This document shows positions 35,301 through 50,500 of a DNA stretch of 64,000 bases, piece after piece (within the stretch, counting starts at the first letter, position 1; every line of letters starts with the position of its first letter). The position numbers and the translations under genes are program-made. Under the pieces are notes generated by a model that worked only from the letters and a program-made list of their open reading frames with translations, was not told where the DNA came from and made no database searches. The stretch comes from Cliona cf. orientalis (lineage: Eukaryota > Porifera > Demospongiae > Clionaida > Clionaidae): the NCBI GenBank assembly GCA_963930775.1, contig OZ005691.1, forward strand, positions 3,782,001 to 3,846,000. Direction: 5' to 3'.

Positions 35301-35608
35301 TACATCAGATTTCACTGAGATTTCCGACCACCTCTAGTAAATGCTAGCTATATAGAGCTAGTGATTCACAGTGACTCGCCTGGTTTGAATCGCGGCTTAA
35401 TAGTTTCTTGCTCGAGTTCTATTCTTTGTCTCTCTTGTCTGGGCAGCTCTCCTGACTCATTGGCGCCGGGGGCAGTGGCAGCGAGACTCAGGCTAGCCGC
35501 CCCCCTGGAGCTGCCTTCTGGAGTTCCTGGTTGTTCTCGTTGAAGCAACAAGTCCTGCCCTGTGTCCATACTCCCTCCACGTTGATCACCAGATGGCCCC
35601 TCTGCCAT
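29363..35608 (-). CDS. Multi-death-domain Roc-COR GTPase, paralogue 2
   Basis: Same architecture and exon structure as paralogue 1: 35380-35608, 34921-35174, 34267-34539, 33710-33973, 29857-31995 and 29363-29685. The Roc-COR exon is nearly identical over its whole length (GSAGVGKT, DCGGQPQF, GTHKD, LPWMALEIVLEEITHVL). The death exons are much more diverged. Two oddities stand out. The exon 1 donor is GC (CCAG|GCGAGT) where paralogue 1 has GT. Exon 2 is 7 bp shorter than its counterpart, shifting frame near its end (RRIIDRLTEKIIIVLEY) so that TGA falls just before the donor. Because all junctions are phase 1, skipping exon 2 restores a 1075-residue frame without the first death domain. The gene may therefore encode a two-plus-one death-domain protein, or be starting to decay. 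Shorter introns make it half the length of paralogue 1. Confidence 0.8.
32552..32618 (-). repeat. tRNA-derived SINE head
   Basis: On the minus strand GGTGGCCGAGTTGTTGGG matches a polymerase III A box and GGGTTCAAATCTTGCC a B box, at tRNA-like spacing (about 35 bp). An oligo-T run follows on this strand. The acceptor stem does not pair well, so it is a tRNA-derived element, not a functional tRNA gene. Confidence 0.65.
32687..32851. repeat. Minisatellite, about 44-bp unit
   Basis: Three copies of a unit starting ACTAACCCTGCTAACCATTC, followed by CAACCCA and CCAGACCTCCC, with a partial copy before them. Open frames across it are low-complexity repeats and not genes. Confidence 0.85.
34608..34624. 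repeat. 17-bp C tract
   Basis: Poly-C run in intron 2 of Roc-COR gene 2. Comparable tracts of at least 13 C or G occur at 16868, 22919, 24445, 36337, 40009, 44420 and 48483. Confidence 0.9.
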
Positions 35609-35701
35609 ATCACCAATCAACGCCGTCAGCTAGCTCCGAATTACTGCTCGACTGCTTCGTTCCTACGCCATGTTCGTGCATACACTATTTAGGATGCACA
35701 C

Positions 35702-35776
35702 AAATTACGGGGCTAGGGAGTGTCTGCCCCATTTTAGCAGCCACACCCCTTTTAGAAGAGGTGGGGCTTGTTTCCT
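35702..35776 (-). promoter_or_regulatory. 5' flank of Roc-COR gene 2 conserved with paralogue 1
   Basis: Counterpart of 25930-26003, retaining GGGGCTAGGGAGTGTCTGCC and CCCCTTTTAGAAGAGG in the same order, 95-170 bp before the start codon. Confidence 0.5.
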
Positions 35777-35975
35777 CTGCTATGGAGACAATCTATGGAT
35801 CTAACCAAGAATTACTGTTTATTAATCCTAGAACAAGTCACGAAAATTCTGCTACTGTGAAGAGGCAGCAGCCAACACTGTGGGCCGAGTCTACATAACA
35901 ACCATCCATGAGCAGCGTTGTTTACATCAAAATCACATCACAATATTAAATTATGACTGAACAATATCACATAGG

Positions 35976-39804
<3,829 letters not shown>

Positions 39805-39932
39805 GCTGTTGGAGTATCTTTCTCGAGTGCCTCGTGGTTAAAATTAATTTTGTGGGCGTGATGATTGGTGGGCGGAGCTCGCTAATGGAAAGGTCAGAGG
39901 TCATATAGGTTTGTGTGTGCCAGAAGGACAAC
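39805..39932. promoter_or_regulatory. Bidirectional promoter between the PLP enzyme and PEPD
   Basis: The two ATG codons point away from each other with 128 bp between them, so both promoters and 5' UTRs must fit there. No TATA box at a convincing position; GGGCGTG and GGGCGGAGC words could be Sp1-like GC boxes. Confidence 0.65.
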
Positions 39933-42900
39933 ATGGCTGAAGGATCTGAGTGAGCTTCACTTTTGAATTTGAATGTACGTGCATGAAATAATTCTCCTCT
40001 CTCTTTCTCCCCCCCCCCCCCCCTCTTTCCCTCCCCCTCCTTCCAGCCCTGCTCCCGCATTCTCCATGGGGCCTCAGTGTCTCCGCATTCCCATGGAGTT
40101 GTTCTCGACCAACCGTCGTCGTCTTTGTGAGAGGCTTCGTGCTCGAGATGATGTGCCGAGTGCTGGAGCTGTGGTGCTGCTGCAGGGAGGAGAGCAGAAA
40201 CAGCAATACTGCACTGACACGGATATTGTCTTCAGACAGGTACGTGCACATGTAGCTCAGATTGTGGTGTACATGTCGAGAAATTATCAAGTGTCTGTTT
40301 AAGAAGAAGCTTCAGAAAAATTAATATTTATAAGCACCATGCACATAAATTATATGCAACTTCAATGCTGTATATCTGTGTTTAGTTCTCGTTCAACTGA
40401 ATGGTACATGTAGATTCTAAATTGCATACATGTACATGTACATGTACATGTGTATACACGAAGTGAGTACAGTTGGCTTTATTCTTTCTCTTCCTCTGTG
40501 CAGGAGTCCTACTTCCATTGGTTGTTTGGTGTGACTGAGGCTGACTGTTTTGCCACGGTGGACGTGGACACTGAGCATGCCACTCTCTTCATTCCTCGAC
40601 TGCCTGACGACTATGCCACCTGGATGGGACAGTAAGAGACTCCTTTTACAAAGTTTGTACATGTAGCTGTAGACTTCCAATTGTGCTTAATTGTTTAGGA
40701 AACACTGAGTCGATGTCAGTGTTTCCCTAGTAGTGTGTCCCTGAGCTGATTGTGGGAAACCAAAGATACCCACAACACTGTAAACCACTGTTGCAACTGT
40801 CAGCATTTTTGCAAACCAGCCACTCACAAACATGGCAGCGTCCCTTTTAACGGAAACACTGCTATATACTTTTGTGTAGCTACATGTAGCTCTCTCTCTC
40901 CCCCTCCCTCTCCCTCCCTCTCTCTGTCTCTCTTTCCCCCACCGCTCTCTCTCCCTCCCTCACCAGAATCTACCCTTCTGGACACTTCAAAACCAAGTAT
41001 GCTCTTGATGATGTCAAGTACACTGATGAGGTATGGTGCAGACGCAGCCGGTAAATAGATTATCAACAGCTACAGTGCTATTGGCTCATTAAATTTGCAC
41101 AGATTGTGGCCACTTTGAAGGAAAAGGCACCCACTATGCTCCTAACCCTGGTATGGTTCCTGTACTGAACATACTGTATGTACTCTAGAAGTGTGTACAA
41201 TACACAATGACGTCGCCAACCTCCCCTAATCTTGCAAGGTCCTATTTCCATTTTTCAATGTTTCAGTATACAATATTAATATTGAAAAGCTGAAGGTTGG
41301 ACCTGCAGGAGGATGAAGGAAACATTTTATCTAGATTGCAAATTTTATACATGACATTGTACTTCCAATTGAAAAGTGGGAGAGAAGAGTGTTAATTAAT
41401 TCGTATGATTTCATACCATTCCAGAGGGGCTTGAACACAGACAGTGGCAGCTGGAGCAGGGAGGCTGTCTTTGAGGGAATGGGAAAGTAAGTTCTTGTTG
41501 CACTGTTAACTTATAACTTGTCATCTCCTGGTACAATGTATAGTAATAATAATATTACATGTATGACATTGTATATTAATTGTATCCATGTTAGCTAAAC
41601 ATAATTATTTGATACTTCTCAGGTTCAAAGACATGCTCAATAACACCATTCTTCATCCAGAGATAGCTGAATGGTAAGAAGGCTTTCATTGCCCATGCTT
41701 GAAATACTGTAATGAATGATATTTGTAGTTGGCATAGGTATTGTAGTAGTGGGTGTATGTACATCTGAAAACTGCTGTGTACTTATAATGTGGTTGTTGA
41801 CTGTAATCTAATACCCTTTGAGGTTAGTTGGGGTCAGATCAACAGTTCATTTTGATTACAAACAGATGGGGGGTGGATTTAGTAATTAGAGGGCGTAATT
41901 TGATGCTCACAAAATTTAATGTTATTTTAAGCTTTCAAAATTCATCTTTAAGATACACATACTGTACACATGTACATGACATATTGCATCTTTCCATTCC
42001 CCCTTCCCCCCGCCCCTCCCTCCCTCCCCCCCGGCCCCCATGTGTAGCCGTGTGATCAAGACCCCCCAGGAGGTGACGGTGCTACGCTACGTGAACCAGG
42101 TGAGCAGTGCAGCCCACTGTGAGGTGATGAGGATCATCAAGCCCGGCATGAAGGAGTTTGAGCTGGAGAGCCACTTCCAGCACCACTGCTACGCCAATGG
42201 AGGAATGAGACATGTCTCCTACACTTGCATTTGTGCAACGTGAGTTGGTACACCCCTTAAATAATAATTATTATTGTTGATTGTGAATACACTGTATGTT
42301 GATAAGCTCCTTCTGCTCTAAGTGTATTCAAGATTGAGCATTGCCTTTTCATATTCATAGTAATACATGTACTGTACATGCATGCGGGTGCCCTGGGTTT
42401 CTTCTCTTCTAGTTGGCTTACTAAGTTAACGTAGATCAATGAGATGAAGGATCTTAGACTAGTATAGTTGGCTGCTGTCAATAATATTATAGAGATATGG
42501 ATGAATTCATTGATGATCTACTCTAGCTCTAACATGTGGTTTGTATACATATAGTTGTGCCTGCATGAGCACACGTTGATTTGGGGATAGTTCCACTGGA
42601 GACTGCCATTTCTAAACCTTAATGTTGTATCATACATGTATTAATTTTTTCTCTTGCAGTGGTCACAACTCAGCCACCCTCCACTATGGCCATGCTGGAG
42701 AACCAAACGCCAAAACCGTTAAGGATGGAGACATGTGGTAAGAACAGTATGTACATGTATATACATGTATGTAATATGCTTGATACTCGTGGCCTAGTTA
42801 CTATAACCCATACATGTACATGTACGATTGTATGCGGATAAGTTTCAAATCGTAAGATTTGTGACAATTAAACTGTAGAGTCTACTGGTGTACATGTACA

Positions 42901-44406
42901 TGTACATAATAGCTGATGTTTAACGTAATTCTTTCTTCCATTTAGCCTGTTTGACATGGGTGGAGAGTACTGTTGCTATGCCAGTGACATCACCTGCTCC
43001 TTCCCTGCCAACGGCAAGTTCACTGAGGACCAGAAGATTGTCTACAACGCTGTACTCAAGGCCAGCAGAGCCGTCATGGCAGCTGTTAAACCAGGTGTGT
43101 GTAAATTAAAACAGAATGTACCTTAATGGGGGTACTAATATTTGATATTTCTGCGGATTGCTCCTACTTGCTAACATTAGCTATATGTATGTACATGTAC
43201 ACGTGTATACATGCATGTATACTATGGAGCATTAGAATTTATGTACCATTTCTGTGTATGAACAATGCTCACAAACTGGGCCAAAATTGCGGAAAATGTG
43301 CCTGATTATTTTCAGATACGTATGTTTCTCTCATACACCCATAAATACACACCTGTACACACATGCATTGTGTACATACACGAACACACATCCACACAGG
43401 AGTGTCTTGGGTGGAGATGCACAAGCTGGCCGAGCGAGTTGAGCTGGAAGAGCTGAAGAAGGTCGGTCTTGTTCACGGAGAGGTGGAGGAGATGATGAAG
43501 GTGAGGCTGGGCGCTGTGTTCATGCCCCACGGCCTCGGCCACTTCATGGGAAAGGACGTTCACGATGTTGGAGGATACCCTGAGGTCAGTCAAAACACAC
43601 TGCTGCACTGTTAAGTAGTGATGATACTATTGTTGTAGCTATAATTATAGCCTGTGTGATTGGTCTAGTGACCGTTGGCTGCATACATGTACATTGCCAG
43701 CAGTTTTCTTTGACTGCAGCATTCATGCATACATTCCAATATTCTCTAGGTATATACTTGTAATGTGAAGATCAGTTAGCATGACATTGTATAAATTTAA
43801 AGTCCATATACATGTACGTGTACCATTAGTTTTGTAATTTTTTGCATGTACGAGTGTGTGTGTATATGTAATTAAGGACCTTGTGAAGTGTTCTCTTATC
43901 CTACTTGCCTGGCTACTGGGCACTAGGGAGTTGAGCGGATCAATGAGCCTGGTCTGAGATCTCTGAGGACGGCCAGGGTCTTGAAGGAGGGAATGTGCCT
44001 CACCATTGAGCCAGGGATCTACTTCATCAACCATGTAAGTATAATAATATTATTATTATTACAGAAGCAGAAATTACACACTTGAAATTCCCAATGCTAG
44101 CTACCATACTTATAAAATACCTACTATTACACAGTATGGACTTTGATACCATTCTGAGCATATACATGTCGAGTGGTGCAGGAATAGATTCATGCAAAAT
44201 TAATGCATATCGAGCTGTCATATATATACGTAGGTAGGATACTTATGTGGTGTGTTATTTAATTTTTTTCTTCAATATACATGATTGTACGTGCATGTAG
44301 CTGTTGAACAAGGCTCTACTGGATCCTGCTCAAAGTTGTTTCATCAACAGAGATATGCTGTCCAGATTCAGAGGATCTGGAGGGGTAAGTATCTACCATA
44401 GTTATT

Positions 44407-44437
<31 letters not shown>

Positions 44438-44736
44438 GGGGGGTTCCCGACAGAATCTGATATCATTTTAGTCAGGTTGCATATTATCGGGATAGCTATA
44501 ATAGAACCCTACCTGGTTGCATATATAAAATTCACTACTTGCCAGATTTTCCTTGATATGGTCACATGTACTATACTGCACATGCATGCATTCAGGTTCG
44601 TATTGAGGATGACATTGTAGTGACGGGTAGTGGTATGGAGCTGCTGACCAACGTCCCCCGCACTGTGGAGGAGGTTGAGGCTTGGATGCAGCGGGGAGAG
44701 AAGACCTGGACACCTCCAACTCCTCCCGCCTCTTAA
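39933..44736 (+). CDS. PEPD: Xaa-Pro dipeptidase (prolidase)
   Basis: Cytosolic metallopeptidase that splits dipeptides with C-terminal proline. 499 residues in 14 exons: 39933-39949, 40047-40239, 40504-40631, 40967-41030, 41103-41150, 41425-41486, 41623-41673, 42048-42239, 42660-42737, 42946-43094, 43400-43584, 43927-44034, 44301-44384 and 44596-44736. It matches animal PEPD end to end ([51 protein letters not shown]). All five ligands of the two-metal pitta-bread site are visible: the two Asp in [19 protein letters not shown], His in HGLGHFMG, Glu in IEPGIYF and Glu in VRIEDD. An AATAAA polyadenylation signal lies at 44805. Intron 13 carries a 24-bp G tract (44420-44443) just after the donor of exon 13. 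Complete and intact. Confidence 0.97.
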
Positions 44737-45127
44737 CACTAACAGATAAAAATATACTTCAACTTGAATTGTGAAGTATAATACATGTACACAGGTTTTT
44801 CTGAAATAAACTAGTACGTTTGTACATGTACATGCTATGCTGACCCCCAATGATTATTCTATTTTGTGATTATCCAATATCGTCGTATGTTCACAGGAGT
44901 ATCAAGCTATAGTCTGCAATAATACTGTGAGTAGCATACCTTGGTATTACCCAAAACCAATGCAAAATCTACACAATACTGATAATTACTAGGGTACATA
45001 CTCTCACATTTGACCACTTCCTCAATGCATGAATAATAATTACTACATGTCATATGATCGGAAAAAGGCACAGGCTTGAACAAGCATACTATAGATTAGA
45101 AATTTAATAGCAAATTCCACCAGGATC
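44737..45127. other. Spacer between PEPD and the papain-fold genes
   Basis: PEPD 3' UTR with AATAAA at 44805-44810, then AT-rich sequence that should include the promoter of the following gene. No frames or repeats to report. Confidence 0.5.
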
Positions 45128-45856
45128 ATGTCAAAAGAACAATATCGTGAAAACCATAACATCCGTTCTTCGATTCTCTCTTCAGTTATTAGTTCTGGGT
45201 CTGGTTCCAGTATTTCTCCCTTGTCTAGCCTTCAAGCAACAGGACAAGCAGCAGCATCAGCCGCTCAAGGAATCCATCTGCAGCCCCAAGCTGAAAGAGA
45301 CAATGAAAATCCCTCAGATACTGTGAATCCAACTTGTACACCTTTTGTGCAGCAAGTGCAAACCAATCCAGTCTATGGGTCTCTGGTGCATGCCATTTCA
45401 GAGTATGAGGTAAGACTTGTCCATGGCAAAAAGCAGCTCCACTGGTTTCTCCTGGTCAAGATGTTTCGATCTAAACTACCGTACATGACTCTAGAGATTT
45501 CAACGACCGACCTATGTGATCTGATTCCAATTTTGCGCTCTGTTAGTAGTGATCATGAGAACAAAGAAATTTCCAAATCACAGGACCTGGTTGAAGATCC
45601 AATGTGTATCACGGATACTGGTATTTACAAAGGAGCTTTGTATGATTTATGCCAAATTGCCGACAGAGTTGTCGAAGAAATGAAGAGCTACAACTTAGTA
45701 ACCAGTAACTGTCAGCATTTTTGCAATAACCTATTGAGGAAGATTGGAAAGAAAACGTACCCCATGACAATTGGTCGCATGACCAAAGAAAAGGAATTTG
45801 ATTATTATTCTAATATTATCTCAAGCGATGTTCCAGCTTTGGTGTGCCCAAATTAA
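45128..45856 (+). CDS. Permuted papain-fold (LRAT/PPPDE-like) protein, no death domain
   Basis: Intronless, 242 residues. After a low-complexity Ser/Gln-rich N-terminus (to about residue 75) comes a globular region. It has LVHGKKQLHWFLLVK near residue 100 (candidate active-site His) and LVTSNCQHFCNNLLRKI near residue 193 (candidate nucleophile Cys in an NCxxFCN motif). The order His then NC-x-x-F-C, with a helix after the Cys, is that of circularly permuted NlpC/P60 enzymes such as LRAT and PPPDE proteins. These act as acyltransferases, thioesterases or peptidases. No signal peptide or membrane segment. Substrate unknown. It lies 517 bp upstream of a paralogue on the same strand. The family assignment rests on motif pattern only. 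Confidence 0.65.
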   Translation: MSKEQYRENHNIRSSILSSVISSGSGSSISPLSSLQATGQAAASAAQGIHLQPQAERDNENPSDTVNPTCTPFVQQVQTNPVYGSLVHAISEYEVRLVHGKKQLHWFLLVKMFRSKLPYMTLEISTTDLCDLIPILRSVSSDHENKEISKSQDLVEDPMCITDTGIYKGALYDLCQIADRVVEEMKSYNLVTSNCQHFCNNLLRKIGKKTYPMTIGRMTKEKEFDYYSNIISSDVPALVCPN

Positions 45857-46372
45857 CTCGTAGTAACGGTTACGTTTTTCGATCCTTTAATAATAATAAT
45901 AATAATAATAACTGTGCAATGCAATGATTGTCAGATAAGTCAGTGTATATACATGTTGGTGTATTGTTTCTTTTTGTTGTTGGATCATGGTGAACTGTGA
46001 TCGAATCTGATTCCCGTTCTATGGTGTGCACTGACATCGACAAGGCCATGTGGGGTCTGGGGACAAGACTAGTTGTTAACAGATGCCAAATTCCAGTCAT
46101 GTGTATGGCATGCATGTCCCAGCTGTGAATCTGCAGATTATAATTAATTACATCATAGACGTAGCTAGGGCATCCAATGATGTAAACACCATTTATCTCG
46201 TTTATACAATGTGGTATGTTGTTTGTATAGTTTTATCTATGTTGGTTTTGGGGATTGATCGATCCTCCCCTATTATATCAGCCACACCTTACACGAAATT
46301 CTAGTAATAGAGTGTCTCTGCATACAGGGCCTGAGGCGGTTCAAATTTTTAATAGAGTTGCAAGGCAACAAT
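45857..46372. other. Spacer between the two papain-fold genes
   Basis: Contains an (AAT)n run at 45886-45912 and a possible 5' UTR splice acceptor TGCATACAG at 46319-46327 before the second gene. No other feature seen. Confidence 0.45.
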
Positions 46373-47392
46373 ATGAGCTCATCGTTTCATAGCGTGTTAT
46401 CAAAGGCACCAAGTTTTGGATCGAGTCCATCAAGTTTCAATGGTACATGTTTGGCAAGCGGTAGCTTTTCCTCTCCAACTGCAAGAAAGGATGCAGCACC
46501 TGACAGAATCTCTGGCCGTCCATTTGTTGAAATGATAAAGGAACATGGTAGCTATAAGCTTCTGTCACGATCACCAACTCATTACAACGTTAAACTTGTC
46601 CATGGAACAACTACCAATCTTCACTGGTATATACTTGTAAAGATAAAAGATTCTGATTTGCCGTATATCACATTTGAGATTACAACATCAAATATGAAGA
46701 ATTTGATTCAAACCATCCGAAATGTTATACCTGGTGGCATATGGGGGCATATTTTGTTACAAAACCCTCAAGATATTGGTACGTATGAAGGAACTCTTCA
46801 TGACTTGTGTTGCCTCGCTGATGAAGTAATTACGGACATGGTAACCTACCACCTTGTGAGCAATAACTGCCAGGATTTCTGCAACAAGTTACTACAGAAG
46901 ATGAACATCATAGACAGCCCATTCCCCACAACATTCCACATGGACAGTACCAAACCAGATCATGAACGGTCCACATTCGACTGCTTCAGTGTTGTCCTGC
47001 ACAAGGCTTACAATGTGGCACTAAAGAAAGCACCGGGCGTGGTAGCAGCTGCAGGGGCTGCTGTAGTGGGAGGAATCGTGGGTGCTCCAACGCATGAATA
47101 TGACCACAAACAACTGCTGAACAATCTCCAACCTATCTGTAAAATTCTAAAGTCGCAGGCTTCAAAGTGGAAGGAAATCGGCAGGAAACTTTCCATAAGT
47201 GGTGAAATACTGAGCAAAATAGAAACCGAAAATGGTGGACTACAACACCAATGCTTGCGTGAAATGCTTAGGGAACATCTCTCACAGGTTCACTCGTATG
47301 AAAGTTTAGCTGATGTAATTGGCGAATATAAAGAGTCGCTGTCGGTAAAAATTCGTAACTTAACAGCACATGGACAGCTAACAATAAACTAG
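46373..47392 (+). CDS. Permuted papain-fold domain fused to a death domain
   Basis: Intronless, 339 residues, start at the ATG of MSSSFHSVLSKAP. The enzyme-like domain repeats the motifs of the upstream gene: LVHGTTTNLHWYILVK near residue 75 and LVSNNCQDFCNKLLQKM near residue 163. A Gly/Ala/Val-rich linker (APGVVAAAGAAVVGGIVGAP, residues about 221-240) could be a membrane-inserting helix. The C-terminal 80 residues form a death domain (ASKWKEIGRKLSISGEILSK, CLREMLREHL, SYESLADVIGEY). A papain-like effector joined to a death adaptor suggests recruitment to a signalling platform, perhaps with the death-domain Roc-COR proteins nearby. That partnership is inference. Confidence 0.7.
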   Translation: MSSSFHSVLSKAPSFGSSPSSFNGTCLASGSFSSPTARKDAAPDRISGRPFVEMIKEHGSYKLLSRSPTHYNVKLVHGTTTNLHWYILVKIKDSDLPYITFEITTSNMKNLIQTIRNVIPGGIWGHILLQNPQDIGTYEGTLHDLCCLADEVITDMVTYHLVSNNCQDFCNKLLQKMNIIDSPFPTTFHMDSTKPDHERSTFDCFSVVLHKAYNVALKKAPGVVAAAGAAVVGGIVGAPTHEYDHKQLLNNLQPICKILKSQASKWKEIGRKLSISGEILSKIETENGGLQHQCLREMLREHLSQVHSYESLADVIGEYKESLSVKIRNLTAHGQLTIN

Positions 47393-47559
47393 AAATGATT
47401 GCATAGTAATTTTCAACTTTACTGTCGATTAATTTTATGAATATAATATATGATCAACACCATGCTATATAATTATTATGATCTTGATCAGTGCCCAGAG
47501 CCCAATAGGTCGAACATGATTGGTAAAGGGTCGTTAACATACTAACTAGGATATTATCT

Positions 47560-50500
47560 TTAAACTTTACACACTGTTCTGATGAAGTCAGTTCCTGAGA
47601 TCAGATTTGGTGAATCCAGTGAGCCAGCACCCATTGCCACACCCCCTTCATTCACATGGACTGGCTTAGTTCGAAGAATGTAGCCACCTTCCTTGTTCAT
47701 CAACACCCTATCCCCTTTCCTGCGTGGTGCAAGTACACACAATAAATATTATGTATTAATTTGAGATCAATACTGGAGTACTAATATTATAGGCACTGTA
47801 ATAAAAATTAGTATTGTATACAATGATGATATCAATGGATACACATTAGCACTCCACACCTAACAAAAATTCCAAACACTCCAAGCTCAGAGATCAGCGG
47901 CAGTGGTTCAACGGCAACTGCTCCAGAGTGAAGTATGAAGCCAGGCTGGGTTGGAGGGTTGACTCTGTCCATTAGAATATAGGCCTCCCTTTCACTGGTG
48001 CTGCCAACCTTTTGAAGAAGAGTCTTCACCTCTTCTCCATAGTAGTTGTTACCTACGTAATTATAATGGCAATACACAATGTCAACCATGTCTGCCATGG
48101 TGGTATACATGTACAAAAGGCATATTTTTTTCCAAGTATTGCCCATTGCAATTCAGTTACTGGTTCTTCAGAAGGAGGAAACCATCGCATGTCCCAGTAA
48201 CTTTAGTAGCTATTCTCTGTGTACTCCTCAAAATCCATTCTACGTGTACGTATAGTGCCCTATGATTATTCTGTGACAACTGCAATCCTTCTATAAAATT
48301 AATGTACGTACATGTATGTACAACTGCTTACCACCTCCTTCTCTCTGTGGCTTGGCTACAAATTTCTCGGGTTCCCTCAATGCCATCTCAACTGCTCGAT
48401 CACCTTCCTCTCCCTAGGTTAAGGAAGATCTGACTTGGGTACAATGTAAAATCACAAGGAACTAATCCAAACACCACCCGCTCCCCCCCCCCCCCCCCCC
48501 CCACACACACGCTTTCATAGCTACTTATACCAGGCAATTCTATTACATGTATATATATCATACACAAAGCATGATCACTGAAACGTCAATATTGAATAAT
48601 CACTTACCAGCTCTAGAGAATATAGACCAGCAAAAGTCGACCTTATTTTTGCTACTGATGATGCATCCGTGATAAACCTGCAGGATGATCATTATTAATT
48701 ACTACCCCGTGGATCCCATTGTAGAAGTGTGCTCTTGCCTCTCGATGGTTCCTTTCTTGGCCAGTACTTGCTGCATCTTCTTTGTTCCCACCAGCTGGTG
48801 AGCTAAAGATGGACAGCTACTAGCTCGGGAATGCTCCATCAATCGTCTGGCCTCCCATTCCTATAGCAAGCATACAATCTATAAGAGTGACTGCATACGG
48901 TGTTACCAAGGTATTACATGCACGTATGTGTATGTACCTTGTCAGAAGGGTAGTCATTTGGAATGTATCCAGCCCTGTAGTAAACCACTGCTATCTCTTC
49001 GCCAGACCTAAAAATGATAATAACTATTACACATCATTAGCAATGCTGACTGTAATAATATTAGGCTCAAAAATTCTGGATATAATCAATAGCTCAGCCA
49101 GCTAGACCCTTGCTAAGAATAGGAGAGGGAGAGAAGGTTTAGCTGGCCAGATTAGGATAAGGTACTATGTTTCTGTGGAAACAAGACTAGTACAGTTCTT
49201 ACTTCAGCAGGAGTTCCTTATCAGATCCTAGATATGCCTCCTGGCTGATCTCAGTGAGTGTCTTCCGAATTGAGACTATATGATACCTAATCATGAGAAT
49301 AGAAGAGAAGTCCCATTAATTAAACAATAATTAAGGTATCGTTTGATTTGTACTAGCCTTGTCCATAGATCAAACTCCAGTGGTCTCTGGTCGTATATGT
49401 TTCTTTCGTTTGGTTGAACAATGAATAATACACAGCTTTCCTTTCCACTGCAGCAAAGGACATGATACAATGACTAATTCCAGTGCCATCGAAATTTACT
49501 TGCTTGATATTTTGGAGATAAACTATAGTACATGTAAGTAACATACTGTAGAGCAGTTCCCAACAAATTGAAATCACAGAAATAAACTTGATAGGATCAT
49601 CATTATAAAAAAATGAAATTTGGTGAAAGCAGACCACCAAACTGCCCCCAAATTTAATTTCATACCAAAATTTAATTTTCTGGCTGTGCAGTACACGTAA
49701 AAATTATTGCAGGTATTCTCATTAATTTTATTTTCTCACTTTTGTTTAGGAGTATACTCCTTCCAAGCAGTTGCTATTCCATCAGCAATACTATTGAGAC
49801 AAGAATTTGGAGGAATCTGTAGCGGGAAAAAGAATCATCACCATAATCTATCTCTTTCTCCCTCTCCTTTTCTTCCTCCTCTCACCCAATTCTACACACT
49901 TCAAAGGTTAATACATGGATGTTAACATGCTAACTACGTACTTTTGCTTCTTCCTTTTCACAGTAACGGCTCTGTACATACCTGCAAAGATTTAGTTAGT
50001 ATAATGGCATGATGTGCTGGAACCTCTCTATAAGGACACCCCTGAAACATAGACTTCAATTTTAAGGGATACCACTCCTGATTTTTCAATGTTTGGGAGT
50101 GGGCTACCTAGAGAGAGATGTCACTACCCCTACAGTCGGGATGCTTTAAGCTGTCCCAACAGTGTCGGTGGTAGACAGACTCCATTATTTAGAAACAAAG
50201 GACATTGGTCTGCTAATGTCACTTACTGTTGAAGATTCTGTATCTTGTCCTGAGTTAGCGCAAAGAAGCTAGATGAGATGGTGTTGATCTCAATTTGCCT
50301 CAGTCTCAGTTCTCTGTCACAGGTGACACAGTCCACCATATAGTCAGACCGAGTCAATCCAAGAACACAAGTCTGCAACAGTTTTCAAAAGACCATTGTT
50401 ATAATTTTGGTATCAAGAGATGATTATCACTAGCCAGAGTGAACGGTACAAGTGCATTACATACATGTATACTGTACAGTATTCTCCCCAAGAACAATTC

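Noticed and set aside
40824-41066. Frame reading through CTCTCTCCCTCC sequence in PEPD intron 3
   Set aside because: Low-complexity pyrimidine tract before a splice acceptor; the real exon is 40967-41030.
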